Shown: positions 45,174 to 53,768, counted from the stretch's first letter. The stretch is DNA of 64,000 nt from Flavobacterium pectinovorum (GCF_900142715.1 NZ_FRBX01000002.1:62001-126000); one strand, 5' to 3'. Numbers and translations are program-made. Notes: generated by a model not told the origin, from the sequence alone.

Positions 45174-46592
45174 ATGAACAACCAAATTGTATTAAACGAA
45201 CTAAACGAAGAAACAAACTACTTTAACCATTTTAATTTTTCAAAGTTTAAAAATATTCTATACCCTCTTGCTATTGTTGCCTTTCTTTTTATCATCAGGC
45301 AGTTTATCACAAATAATTTTTACATTTCAAGACCGGGAGGTTATGGAATGCTTGAATTATTTGACCCTCTTAATAGTGCTAAGGAATTACCGATATGGGC
45401 AGAAATCCTTAATGGATTTATCGGCATATTAATTACAATAATAATGCTTTGCTGGGAAACAGTCTATGAAAAAAAATATGATAAAATTAAGTTTGTTCTC
45501 TTAATCTGCTTACCATATGCAACTTTGTACGTAATCAATGTTTATTCCAATTTTTATGGATCAGGAACTCCAAAATCATTGTCTACTATTTATTTCATCA
45601 TGGGTTTTTTCCCAACATATGCTTTATACGGTGCATTAAGAGGAAAAATACTTTATGAAAAAAAAATAAGCTTAATAGGATATTTGATTGGAATTATTGC
45701 CATAGTAAGCATCAGTCCAATATATCAAAAACTTGGATCATTAATGCTGAATAACGATTTACTTATACCTGTTTATTCTTATGGAACTGCGGTTTCAAAT
45801 GTTTTTATCCCACTATCTTTTTTCTATTTTCTATTTTTATCAGATGCCGGATTCTCTTTTAAGAATTTTATAAAAATGCCATCTGCTTCATTTATAACAA
45901 ACAAAAAGTTCACGGCGCACTTTATAATTCTATTTACTTCTTTATTTGCTCTTCATTTGAACTTCACAGAAAACTTCTCCCAACATTGGTTTGGAGATAT
46001 GAATTCTAGATTTGAAATTATTTTCTATAGTATATTTGAGTTTTTTCGCATTATTTTTCAAGTTGCATTTGTATACTTACTGTTTTCACAGCTATTGCTT
46101 TTACAATTAACTGCATTACGAAGAAGACCCTTATGGATCTATTTTTTAAGTTTTATCCCAGTAATTAATTTGATTCCATTATTTCTTTTTTTCCGCAAGA
46201 GCATCCCATTAAGTAATGTTGAATATCTTGAAATGGAAGATAAAGAACAGCAAAATCGATCTTTTCTTCAGTTGTTCATTTTATTTTTTGCAACTGTATA
46301 TGGCATCTACAAGTTTATTGCAATCGGATTAAGCCGCGAAAACTTAATTTATCTGATCTTAGCCGTTATTTTACTGTATATTTTTATATTATATTTTAAA
46401 ATTGGTATTTGGATTGCTTTTGGACTGTTGGGCATAATGGCGATATACTTTTTATACCAAGATATGCCGACTGGTTTGTACTATACTTGTGCATTAATTT
46501 ATGGCGCTATCGGCCTATACAATCTTCACATTGCCTTATTTTGGACAGCCGAAGAATGGGATAAAATCGAGGAAAGTATTGAAGAAGTTTAA
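45174..46592 (+). CDS. polytopic membrane protein of unknown function
   Basis: 472 residues with about eleven to twelve hydrophobic segments, starting near residue 28 and ending near 460. Loops contain RPGGYGMLELFDPL after the first helix and a conserved-looking LTALRRRPLWIYFLSFIPVINLIPL block near residue 315 (read in parts). The C-terminus is acidic (EEWDKIEESIEEV). It resembles the general layout of multi-spanning proteins of unknown function, and no transporter or enzyme motif is visible. It lies 113 bp after the ankyrin pair, same strand, and ends in a shared terminator. Confidence 0.7.
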   Translation: MNNQIVLNELNEETNYFNHFNFSKFKNILYPLAIVAFLFIIRQFITNNFYISRPGGYGMLELFDPLNSAKELPIWAEILNGFIGILITIIMLCWETVYEKKYDKIKFVLLICLPYATLYVINVYSNFYGSGTPKSLSTIYFIMGFFPTYALYGALRGKILYEKKISLIGYLIGIIAIVSISPIYQKLGSLMLNNDLLIPVYSYGTAVSNVFIPLSFFYFLFLSDAGFSFKNFIKMPSASFITNKKFTAHFIILFTSLFALHLNFTENFSQHWFGDMNSRFEIIFYSIFEFFRIIFQVAFVYLLFSQLLLLQLTALRRRPLWIYFLSFIPVINLIPLFLFFRKSIPLSNVEYLEMEDKEQQNRSFLQLFILFFATVYGIYKFIAIGLSRENLIYLILAVILLYIFILYFKIGIWIAFGLLGIMAIYFLYQDMPTGLYYTCALIYGAIGLYNLHIALFWTAEEWDKIEESIEEV

Positions 46593-46596
46593 ACAT

Positions 46597-46631
46597 AAAA
46601 AGAGCCGCAAGTTGCGGCTCTTTTCTTTTCT
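46597..46631. terminator. bidirectional terminator
   Basis: The stem AAAAGAGCCGCAA / TTGCGGCTCTTTT with a 1-base loop lies between the membrane protein (+) and the ferredoxin gene (-). Confidence 0.88.
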
Positions 46632-46640
46632 ATATCATTT

Positions 46641-46871
46641 CTAAGTCTCCTTGACCGTAATAATCTTCACCGGGCAAGCTTTTGCTGCCAACTCACAACT
46701 TTCAACAATGGTGTGATTGGGAGACTTTAAGGTAAAAAATCCTTTTGCATTTACAGAATGAATCAAAACTGATTTTCCGTCTTTTTTGGACATTTGAAAA
46801 TGTACCGGATCCATTTCGACACAGTAATTACAGCCAATGCATTTGTCTCTTTGTAAAGTTACGATAACCAT
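46641..46871 (-). CDS. [4Fe-4S] ferredoxin
   Basis: 76 residues with the single-cluster ligand set C-x2-C-x2-C...C-P: Cys11, Cys14, Cys17 (CIGCNYC) and Cys66 (KACPVK). Cys59 could take part in a disulfide or a second ligand set as in some monocluster ferredoxins. It is a small electron carrier. Its ATG overlaps the stop codon of the U32-family gene by one base (TAATG), so translation is coupled. It is a natural candidate electron donor for the neighbouring TrhP or for its cluster assembly. Confidence 0.92.
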   Translation of the reverse strand: MVIVTLQRDKCIGCNYCVEMDPVHFQMSKKDGKSVLIHSVNAKGFFTLKSPNHTIVESCELAAKACPVKIITVKET

Positions 46872-48112
46872 TATGCTTCAACAATTTTATATAATTTATC
46901 AGACATTCTGATTCGGAACGGAAGTTTTAAAGTACAATCATCTCCTTTTGTTGCTTTTTCAGCAGTAATATCACCCACAAACATTTCATCAATAATCATT
47001 TCCTGAGCACCTGTACTTGGTCCTGTTACCAGGATTTTGTCCCCAATTTTTATATCATAAGCTTCAATTTTAAATTGTCCAACTTCTGCTTTTGGGAAAT
47101 AATGTGTTCCTTTTCCAACATAAACCTTCTTTTGCGTTGCTGCAGATCCCGGAATATCGCTCCACTCGCCTAGTTCCTGACCCAAATAATATCCTGACCA
47201 GAATCCGCGATTGTAAACCGTATTCAAAGCTTCCATCCAAATTTTGATTTTTTCTTTAGAGAATGATTTGTCATAATAAGAATCAATTGCTTCGCGATAC
47301 GTTTTGATAACCGTTGCTACATATTCCGGCGCACGGCCACGGCCTTCAATTTTCAGCACCTGAATTCCGGAATCAATTACCTGATCCAGAAAATCAATTG
47401 TGCATAAATCTTTTGGCGACATCATATATTCGTTATCCAATTCAATTTCAAAACCAGTTTCCTGATCGATAACGGTATATTTTTTACGGCAATTTTGCTT
47501 ACAAGCGCCACGATTTGCTGATGAATTATGCGAATGCAAACTCAAATAGCATTTTCCCGAAACCGCCATACATAATGCACCGTGTCCAAAAATTTCAATT
47601 TCTACCAAATTCCCGTTCGGTCCTTTTATCTGCTCTTTTTCAATTTGGTCCGTAATTTTCTTTACCTGACGCAAACTCAACTCGCGACTTAAAACCATTG
47701 TGTCTGCAAATAAACTGTAGAATTTTATAGTTTCGATATTGGTTACATTCAGTTGTGTAGAAATATGAACTTCCATCGAAATACTTTTTGCCATTGCGAT
47801 AACCGCTTGGTCTGATGCAATAACCGCAGTAATATTGGCTTCTTTGGCTTTGTTCAAAAGTGTTTTTACCACCGATAAATCATGATCGTAAATAATGGTG
47901 TTTAAAGTCAGATAACTTCGAACATTTTTAGCCTCACAACGATTAGCTATTTCCTGCAAATCATCCATAGTGAAATTTACTGTCGAACGCGCACGCATGT
48001 TAAGTTGTTCTACACCAAAATAGATAGAATCTGCGCCATTATCTAGTGCAGCCTGAAGAGACTCAAAGCTACCCGCAGGAGCCATAAGTTCGATTTTGTT
48101 GTTTGTTGTCAT
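46871..48112 (-). CDS. trhP: U32-family tRNA uridine-34 hydroxylase TrhP
   Basis: 413 residues from the ATG at 48112. A TTG seven codons upstream is open too but unlikely. U32 signatures: IELMAPAGSFESLQAALDNGADSIYFG at the start (in parts), the family pattern EIFGHGALCMAVSGKCYLS near residue 180, and the cysteine set Cys181, Cys188, Cys204, Cys208. E. coli TrhP, formerly annotated as a U32 peptidase, uses prephenate and an iron-sulfur centre to make 5-hydroxyuridine at tRNA position 34. Residues about 328-413 form a separate beta domain that reappears in TrhO next door. Paralogous U32 proteins (RlhA, UbiU/V) are alternatives, but context favours TrhP. Confidence 0.85.
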   Translation of the reverse strand: MTTNNKIELMAPAGSFESLQAALDNGADSIYFGVEQLNMRARSTVNFTMDDLQEIANRCEAKNVRSYLTLNTIIYDHDLSVVKTLLNKAKEANITAVIASDQAVIAMAKSISMEVHISTQLNVTNIETIKFYSLFADTMVLSRELSLRQVKKITDQIEKEQIKGPNGNLVEIEIFGHGALCMAVSGKCYLSLHSHNSSANRGACKQNCRKKYTVIDQETGFEIELDNEYMMSPKDLCTIDFLDQVIDSGIQVLKIEGRGRAPEYVATVIKTYREAIDSYYDKSFSKEKIKIWMEALNTVYNRGFWSGYYLGQELGEWSDIPGSAATQKKVYVGKGTHYFPKAEVGQFKIEAYDIKIGDKILVTGPSTGAQEMIIDEMFVGDITAEKATKGDDCTLKLPFRIRMSDKLYKIVEA

Positions 48113-48133
48113 TTTTATTTGTATTGTGCTCAA

Positions 48134-48766
48134 TGGCTAAACCACAGGCAATGCTTTTTGTGTGTATTTTTTAAATATAGCGTGGTTTCAACCACGGGAA
48201 ACGTATCGATCGCGATCAACCTTCCAGATTTAGTATCGTTGTAAATATTCTTTGCGTCCTGCGGTTGAAACCGCAGGCTATATTTTGCTTTTGTGTGTGG
48301 TATTTTCAATATAGCCCGTGGTTGAAACCACGGGAGATGTATCGATGCCCATCAATCTTTCGGGATTTAATATCGTTGTAGATATACATTACGTCCTGCG
48401 GTTAAAACCGCAGGCTATATTTTCCCTTTTGCGTGTGGTATTTCAATATAGACCGTGGTTTCAACCACGGGAGATGTATAGATGCCCATCAATCTTTCGG
48501 GATTTAATATCGTTGTAGATATACATTACGTCCCTGCGGTTAAAACTGCAGGCTATATTTTCCCTTTTGCGTGTGGTATTTCAATATAGACCGTGGTTTC
48601 AACCACGGGAAACGTATCGATGTCGATCAACCTTTCGGAATAATAATATCGTTGTAGATATACATTACGTCCCTGCGGTTAAAACCGCAGGCTATGTTTT
48701 GTCTTTTGTGTGTGGTATTTCAATATAGACCGTGGTTTTAAACACGGGAGACGGATTATTAAACAT
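48134..48766. repeat. intergenic tandem REP array
   Basis: These 633 bp hold no gene and are almost wholly repeat. Units begin with AATATAG at 48174, 48308, 48445, 48583 and 48722 (period 134-139 bp, the last unit truncated). Each full unit has two palindromes about 60 bp apart: CCGTGGTTTCAACCACGG and CCTGCGGTTAAAACCGCAGG, with minor variation such as a T for C swap in unit 3. A half-unit remnant precedes the first. The spacing, paired palindromes and adjacent RAYT gene identify it as a REP/BIME-type array. Confidence 0.88.
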
Positions 48767-49201
48767 TCATTTATTCCCCAATCCATGTAATTTTACAAAT
48801 TCATCAAATTCATCTTGTCCATTTTTCTTTAGATGATGTTTCTTTTGATTTTTTATGTAATGGTAAACGATATCTAACTGAGATTCACTGACTGAAAAAG
48901 CCGCATAGCCTGTTTGCCAAGCAAATTTTTCAAGGATAAATTCTCCTCTATTTATAAAATGAGAAGAACTTCCTTTTATTTGCTTTACAATGTCTGAGAT
49001 TGTTTTTTGTGGATTTTGTAAAAATAAAACATGCACATGATCTGGCATTCCATTTATGATTCTAACAGGGCAACCTAGATGAATTAACTCTTCATGAATG
49101 AAATCGTACAATTTTTTGTCAATTGAATAATCAATTAATTCCTGACGATTTTTTGTTGCCCAAATTACATGAATTCATAATTTGGTAAAAGACTGTGACA
49201 T
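48767..49201 (-). pseudogene. RAYT transposase interrupted by an in-frame stop
   Basis: On the minus strand the ATG at 49201 opens MSQSFTKL, then a TGA at 49175-49177 interrupts, and the same frame continues IHVIWATKNRQELIDYSIDKK to 48767. In this family that position is usually Trp or Tyr, so one G-to-A change from TGG explains it. The remainder is intact: HUH motif DHVHVLFL and catalytic tyrosine in YHYIKNQKKHH. An internal ATG at 49111 would give a 114-residue product lacking the first strand. It sits at the end of the tandem REP array, which it presumably once mobilised. Read-through or a recent mutation are both possible. Confidence 0.82.
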
Positions 49202-49205
49202 AAAT

Positions 49206-49232
49206 AAATTAGCATAAAATTTTTGCTAATTT
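49206..49232 (-). terminator. hairpin at the end of trhO
   Basis: AAATTAGCA ... TGCTAATTT, a 9-bp stem with a 9-base A/T loop, overlaps the last codons of trhO and separates it from the RAYT pseudogene. The A/T-rich stem makes the terminator call tentative. Confidence 0.45.
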
Positions 49233-50584
49233 ACAATTTTATACAATTTATCTGACAAACGAATGCGAAATGGTATCTCAAAAGTAACTTTATCTCCAAT
49301 TTTAGCAGTCGTAGTTTCTGCGCCGTCAACGATCATTTTTTCTAAAACCAATTCCTGATTACCTGTAGTAGGTCCGGAAATTAAGATTTTATCGCCAATG
49401 TTTAGTTCTTGATTTTCGATAGTAAATTGTCCAACCTGCGCTTTTACATAGTAATGTTCGGCTTTTCCAAGAAGTACTTTTTTGATTTTTATTTTTTGAC
49501 GAATATCAGCCGGCTTTTCGGATGAAGCCAAGGCAGTATTTGGTAACTCACCTGAATGTTTGAATTTTAGATTCTCAGATTTTCCTTTTCTAAACACTTT
49601 GTTTCCAACCTGTTTTCCGGTTCTCAAACGAACTTGATCTACCAAAGGCATATGAATAATGTCTAGACATTCTGTAGAACAGCAGTTTTCCATTGCCGTT
49701 TTACATTCATCACATTGAATAAACAATAAATGGCATCCGTCGTTTTCGCAATTAGTATGATTATCACAAGGTTTTCCGCATTGGTGGCATTGTGAGATAA
49801 TATCATCGGTAATTCTTTCGCCAAGACGATTATCGAATACAAAGTTTTTTCCGATGAATTTGCTTTCTAAACCTTCGGCCTCAATTTGTTTGGCGTAATT
49901 GATAATTCCACCTTCTAATTGATACACATTTTTAAATCCCTGATGTTTAAAATATGCACTTGCTTTTTCACAGCGAATTCCGCCTGTACAATACATTACA
50001 AGGTTTTTATCTTCTTTATGATTTTGAAGTTGTTCGTTGATTATTGGTAAACTCTCTCTAAAAGTTTCAACATCGGGAGTAATCGCGCCTTTAAAATGCC
50101 CCACTTCACTTTCATAGTGATTTCTAAAATCTACTACAATTGTGTTTGGATCATCAAGGATATCGTTGAATTCTTTGGCTTTCAAGTGAACGCCTATATC
50201 GGTAACGTCAAAAGTTTCGTCGTTTAAACCGTCAGCAACAATTTTATCGCGAACTTTAATGGTAAGTTTTAAAAAGGAATGATCATCATGTTCTACGGCT
50301 TCATTTAATCGTATGCCTTTCATGAAATCATAAACTTCAAGAGTTGCTCTAAAAGCTTCTAAATTTTCTTCAGGAATACTCATTTGAGCATTTATTCCTT
50401 CATTGGCAACATAAATTCGGCCTAAAGCATCGAGCTTATTCCAGGCTAAAAATAAATCGTCGCGAAATTTTTTGGGATCTTGAATTTTGGCATACGCATA
50501 GAAAGACAACGTTAGTCGTTGTTTACCGGCATCATCAATCATGATGGCTCTTTCTTCTGCGCTCAAAGTGTTGTACAGTTGCAT
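49226..50584 (-). CDS. trhO: tRNA uridine-34 hydroxylase TrhO with extra C-terminal TrhP-like domain
   Basis: 452 residues from the ATG at 50584. A longer frame reaches 50647 but crosses a candidate -7 box (TACTTTTG on the minus strand, 50626-50633). Parts: an N-terminal ferredoxin-like fold (about 10-110), a rhodanese domain with active-site loop MYCTGGIRCEKAS (Cys199, Cys205), and a zinc-binding cysteine-rich region CHQCGKPCDNHTNC...CDECKTAMENCC (about 275-320). Known TrhO proteins end near residue 350; here residues about 368-452 add a domain that is about half identical to the TrhP C-terminus (ending PFRIRLSDKLYKIV). TrhO makes 5-hydroxyuridine-34 with molecular oxygen. Confidence 0.9.
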   Translation of the reverse strand: MQLYNTLSAEERAIMIDDAGKQRLTLSFYAYAKIQDPKKFRDDLFLAWNKLDALGRIYVANEGINAQMSIPEENLEAFRATLEVYDFMKGIRLNEAVEHDDHSFLKLTIKVRDKIVADGLNDETFDVTDIGVHLKAKEFNDILDDPNTIVVDFRNHYESEVGHFKGAITPDVETFRESLPIINEQLQNHKEDKNLVMYCTGGIRCEKASAYFKHQGFKNVYQLEGGIINYAKQIEAEGLESKFIGKNFVFDNRLGERITDDIISQCHQCGKPCDNHTNCENDGCHLLFIQCDECKTAMENCCSTECLDIIHMPLVDQVRLRTGKQVGNKVFRKGKSENLKFKHSGELPNTALASSEKPADIRQKIKIKKVLLGKAEHYYVKAQVGQFTIENQELNIGDKILISGPTTGNQELVLEKMIVDGAETTTAKIGDKVTFEIPFRIRLSDKLYKIVN

Positions 50585-50625
50585 GCTATAAACAGTTTTA
50601 AGTTTAGAAATTATTTTTTGAGGTG

Positions 50626-50633
50626 CAAAAGTA
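50626..50633 (-). promoter_or_regulatory. candidate -7 box of trhO
   Basis: On the minus strand this reads TACTTTTG, a TAnnTTTG match, 41 bp before the ATG at 50584. It supports the shorter start. Confidence 0.4.
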
Positions 50634-50639
50634 CAAAAA

Positions 50640-50796
50640 AGGTTCAAAGAAGCAAAGTCTCAAAGGAACAAAGGTTCTGAGATACTGAGTTGCTAAGATT
50701 CTAAGCTTTAACAAAACTTAGTAAAAATAAAAAAGCACTAAAATAATAGTGCTTTTTAAAATCTTTGTACCTCTGTACCTTTGCTTCTTTGAACCT
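50640..50796. repeat. 157-bp element with 18-bp inverted ends
   Basis: AGGTTCAAAGAAGCAAAG at 50640-50657 is exactly inverted at 50779-50796. Between them are the words caaagg and ctaag typical of other gaps, plus a small terminator. It fills the space between trhO and the bacilliredoxin gene. Confidence 0.65.
50729..50758 (-). terminator. terminator-like hairpin after the bacilliredoxin gene
   Basis: The stem AAAAAGCACTA / TAGTGCTTTTT with a 6-base loop lies about 40 bp after the stop codon, with a T run in the minus direction. Confidence 0.7.
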
Positions 50797-50798
50797 AA

Positions 50799-51209
50799 TT
50801 AACAATACTCGTTAAACGCATCTTGCAAATTCTCAGCGATTAATTCTGCCGGGCGACCTTCGATGTGGTGACGCTCTAACATGTGAACCAATTCTCCGTT
50901 TTTGAACAAAGCCATAGATGGCGAAGATGGAGGAAAAGGAAACATATGTTGTCTTGCAGCATCAACAGCTTCTTTATCTACACCTGCAAATACAGTAATT
51001 AAGTGATCTGGTTTTTTAGCTCCTTCTAAACTCATTTTTGCTCCCGGACGTGCGTTTCTTGCAGCACAACCACAAACAGAGTTTACAACAACTAAAGTGG
51101 TACCTTCAGCTTTGATAGCATTATCTACAGCGTCAGCACTATGTAAATCTTGAAAACCTGCAGCAGTAAGTTCAGCTTGCATTGGTTTTACCATTTCTTC
51201 TGGATACAT
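50799..51209 (-). CDS. BrxA/BrxB-family bacilliredoxin
   Basis: 136 residues, the family size. The Cys-Gly-Cys active site is Cys46-Gly-Cys48 in VVNSVCGCAARNARPGA, and the start MYPEEMVKPMQAEL and the block FPFPPSSPSMALFKNGELVHMLERHHIEGR (in parts) are characteristic. Bacilliredoxins remove bacillithiol from proteins in Firmicutes; several Bacteroidota make bacillithiol too, so thiol repair after oxidative stress is likely. Single gene. Confidence 0.92.
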   Translation of the reverse strand: MYPEEMVKPMQAELTAAGFQDLHSADAVDNAIKAEGTTLVVVNSVCGCAARNARPGAKMSLEGAKKPDHLITVFAGVDKEAVDAARQHMFPFPPSSPSMALFKNGELVHMLERHHIEGRPAELIAENLQDAFNEYC

Positions 51210-51242
51210 ATTTTTATCTTTTAAATTTTACTTTTGATCTTG

Positions 51243-51250
51243 CAAAGTTA
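51243..51250 (-). promoter_or_regulatory. candidate -7 box of the bacilliredoxin gene
   Basis: Minus-strand TAACTTTG, 33 bp before the ATG at 51209. Confidence 0.4.
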
Positions 51251-51374
51251 CAAAGATTACTCGCAACTAGTAAATTTGAAGTATAAAGTTTTGTTATAGT
51301 TCGATATGAGATTTAAATCAAACAAAATGATATAAATACATGCAGTGTTTTTTCAATAATTCTACTAGTAAAAT

Positions 51375-51821
51375 CTAAATTGCCTCTTTTATCTTTTTAT
51401 GAGCAAATTGATAATTGTGTTCTTTCAAATGGCTGTTTCTGCTTATTCTGTGTCGTGTAGTTAAAACAGTTGCTTTATTTTGTTCTGCAATTTCAATAGT
51501 TGAAAGGTAACTGGTCAAATATTTTTTAAGTATTTCTATATTGTCAACGTCGATAGAATAGATTGTTTTCTTCCCTTCATTTTTTATACTTACCAGATTT
51601 GCTTTTTTTAATTCCAGTAAATGCTTGGAAATTGTTGATTGTGCTAATGGAATCAGTTCAACAATTTCACCACAAGTTCTATTGTTTCTTTTCCACAAAA
51701 GGGTCATAATTTGAATTCGCGTTGGATGTCCAAGTGCTTTGCAAATTTTTCCTATTGCCTTTGTTTCTATATCAAAATTTAAGTGTTTTGTAATTCCCAT
51801 AAATTTGCCAATTAAATTCAT
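51375..51821 (-). CDS. ArsR-family transcriptional regulator
   Basis: 148 residues. Winged helix-turn-helix at about residues 20-95: KICKALGHPTRIQIMTLL, CGEIVELIPLAQSTISKHLLELKKANLVSIKNEGKKTIYSID (in parts). The usual ELCVCDL metal site is replaced by RTCGEIVEL, so a single cysteine remains and metal sensing is uncertain. The C-terminal about 40 residues are helical and basic. An ATG seven codons downstream (51800) is an alternative start. The neighbouring genes do not reveal a target. Confidence 0.88.
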   Translation of the reverse strand: MNLIGKFMGITKHLNFDIETKAIGKICKALGHPTRIQIMTLLWKRNNRTCGEIVELIPLAQSTISKHLLELKKANLVSIKNEGKKTIYSIDVDNIEILKKYLTSYLSTIEIAEQNKATVLTTRHRISRNSHLKEHNYQFAHKKIKEAI

Positions 51822-51866
51822 TATCGTAAATGAGCGATTAAGCTAGATTTACATTGTTTTCATCTG

Positions 51867-51874
51867 CAAAATTA
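51867..51874 (-). promoter_or_regulatory. candidate -7 box of the ArsR-family gene
   Basis: Minus-strand TAATTTTG fits TAnnTTTG, 45 bp before the ATG at 51821. Confidence 0.35.
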
Positions 51875-52056
51875 GATGTTAAATGAGTCTTTAGTCGCCT
51901 GTAGAAGTTCTTAAAATAAAAGAATAGGGCATTTTTACAGAGGCAAAGAAGTTGCACGCAGATTTGGAAGATTTAAGCAGATGCCCACAGATTCATTTAA
52001 AGTTATTCCATAAAAAATCAAAACAAATCTGCTTAAATCTGCGTGAAACAAAAATT

Positions 52057-53217
52057 CTAAGCAAATATTACCCGAAACAAAGCCTTAATAAATGGAATCT
52101 TAGGACATTTTAAAATAACCTTAAAATCTTCTGCTAAGTTTGTTTCTTCATCAAGAAATTTAAAAATCAAAGCAGGATTTCCTTTTCTGAATAAAGAAGA
52201 AAAAATAGCACTTCCCAATTCGTTATGACGATACAAAATATCCAAAAGCAATAAATCATAAAACCAAAAGCGGTTTTTTTTATGAAAGGAAGACATTTTG
52301 AGATTTTTATCTTGAAGAAATGCTACTAATTGGGTTGATTTTTTATCAGAGTTTTTAAAAGTATAACCCGTACTTGCTTTTGTCCAGCCTCCGGCCGTTC
52401 CAATATTCAGAACGCGTTTGGTGTTTTTCTCCCAAAAAGGATAACATGTCATTGGAATACTTCCCTGCTCCTTTTCTGAAATTTCATATTGTTGAGCCCC
52501 AAGTTTTTGTAGATAAAGCCGAATTTCTTTTTCATATTCTTCTTTTGAAAGCAGATTCTCTGAAAACAAAGTATATTCAACCAAAGCTTCTGTTTTAGAA
52601 GTTGGCAAAACGTACATAAAGCGTGTATTGCCTTTTTGCTCTACCGAAAAATCCATGAAAGTCGCTTGTTTTGGATTGAAGATTTCAGCTTCAGTTTTCA
52701 CAAACCAACCCACAAAATGCTGTTGCAAAACCGGATATTTACTTTGAGTTAAAGCAAAAGCTTTAGTGTAAATGCTATTGAAGAGATAATTACAAGTGTA
52801 TCTATTTTCTTCTGTTCCAATAAAAACGTGCGTTTCAAGTTCGTTGATATCGGTTACTTTCTCTTGCGAAAAAACAATATTGGATTGTTTCGAAAGTTTG
52901 TCAAAAACAAAATTATAAAAATCTAAACCTCGAATTTGATTGTATTGATAAGGCTTCAACGCCAAATCACGTTTAAAATTCTCATTGGCAAATAACGCCA
53001 AATCCCATTTTTTTGAGATGACAGAATTCCATACAGATTCTTCTTTTTCCCAAAAACACCAGGTCCTGTCATTGGTTTTCTTTTGATTTTCATCTAAAAG
53101 TAAAATAGACTTATCTGCAAAATTTCCGGACAAAACCATTTTATAAACGGTCATCAAAGCTGCTAAACCTGTTCCGGTAAAAATGTAATCGAAGTGTTTG
53201 ATTTGAGAAGAATCCAT
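52057..53217 (-). CDS. crtY: lycopene beta-cyclase
   Basis: 386 residues from the ATG at 53217; a TTG two codons earlier is also open. It cyclises lycopene to beta-carotene, the step that leads to the yellow carotenoids of Flavobacterium. The N-terminal dinucleotide fold is DYIFTGTGLAALMTVYKM, followed by the CrtY hallmark NDRTWCFWEKEE near residue 50. IGTAGGWTKASTGYTF near residue 278 is the second flavin-binding signature. It is the last gene of a minus-strand series with a thioredoxin-like protein (18 bp upstream) and a TonB receptor. No other carotenoid genes are in the window. Confidence 0.93.
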   Translation of the reverse strand: MDSSQIKHFDYIFTGTGLAALMTVYKMVLSGNFADKSILLLDENQKKTNDRTWCFWEKEESVWNSVISKKWDLALFANENFKRDLALKPYQYNQIRGLDFYNFVFDKLSKQSNIVFSQEKVTDINELETHVFIGTEENRYTCNYLFNSIYTKAFALTQSKYPVLQQHFVGWFVKTEAEIFNPKQATFMDFSVEQKGNTRFMYVLPTSKTEALVEYTLFSENLLSKEEYEKEIRLYLQKLGAQQYEISEKEQGSIPMTCYPFWEKNTKRVLNIGTAGGWTKASTGYTFKNSDKKSTQLVAFLQDKNLKMSSFHKKNRFWFYDLLLLDILYRHNELGSAIFSSLFRKGNPALIFKFLDEETNLAEDFKVILKCPKIPFIKALFRVIFA

Positions 53218-53235
53218 TTTCAAAAATAAGGATTT

Positions 53236-53700
53236 TTATTCTTTCAATTTTTCTAAAAGCAGTTTAAAACTGGTAGAATCAAGATAATTATTGTATTGTA
53301 GAATAATTTCGTTTTTCTCATTCAAAACACATAAAACCGGATATACAATTTGTCCGTTGATGGTTCCTAATTGCAAAGCAAGTTCATGAACACCAACATT
53401 ATTTCCTGTTGGCTGATATTTAAAAAGCTGGTTGTTAAACGTAACTTCCTTTTTTTCTTCAGCATTAAAATCGATAAAGTAAAAATCTGAATTCAGTTTA
53501 TCAATAATTTCCTGATTTTTAAAAGTCGTATTTTTCATTCTTTGGCAAAACTGGCACCAATCGGTATGAATAAAAACGACAATTTTTCTCTTTTGAAGTT
53601 GTTGTAAACTATCAATCGCCTCAAAAGTTCTGCTTTTTAATTGGCAAAATCCTGTTGAAGTAATTCCCAGAAAGAAGGTAATTATGGCTAGTTTTTTCAT
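53236..53700 (-). CDS. exported thioredoxin-like protein
   Basis: 154 residues. A signal peptide MKKLAIITFFLGITSTGFCQ directs it to the periplasm. The thioredoxin fold carries the active site HTDWCQFCQRM (C-x2-C) near residue 50 and the cis-Pro region IVYPVLCVLNEKNEI near 120. It resembles DUF255/thioredoxin-fold proteins that reduce or insert disulfides in exported proteins. It lies between the TonB receptor gene and crtY on the same strand. Confidence 0.88.
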   Translation of the reverse strand: MKKLAIITFFLGITSTGFCQLKSRTFEAIDSLQQLQKRKIVVFIHTDWCQFCQRMKNTTFKNQEIIDKLNSDFYFIDFNAEEKKEVTFNNQLFKYQPTGNNVGVHELALQLGTINGQIVYPVLCVLNEKNEIILQYNNYLDSTSFKLLLEKLKE

Positions 53701-53768
53701 TTTGTTTTGCTTTTTGCTACTCCCGATTGCTATCAGGAGTGGTAGATTAAAAGGATTTTGAAAGAAAG

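Noticed and set aside
48174..48763. Regular repeats with a similar period that could be mistaken for a CRISPR array
   Set aside because: The sequences between palindromes are themselves repeated in every unit, the period is about 137 bp, and no cas genes are present. It is a tandem REP array beside a RAYT gene.
50585..50647. Longer N-terminus of TrhO
   Set aside because: It crosses a candidate -7 box and repeat sequence; known TrhO proteins begin close to MQLYNTLS.
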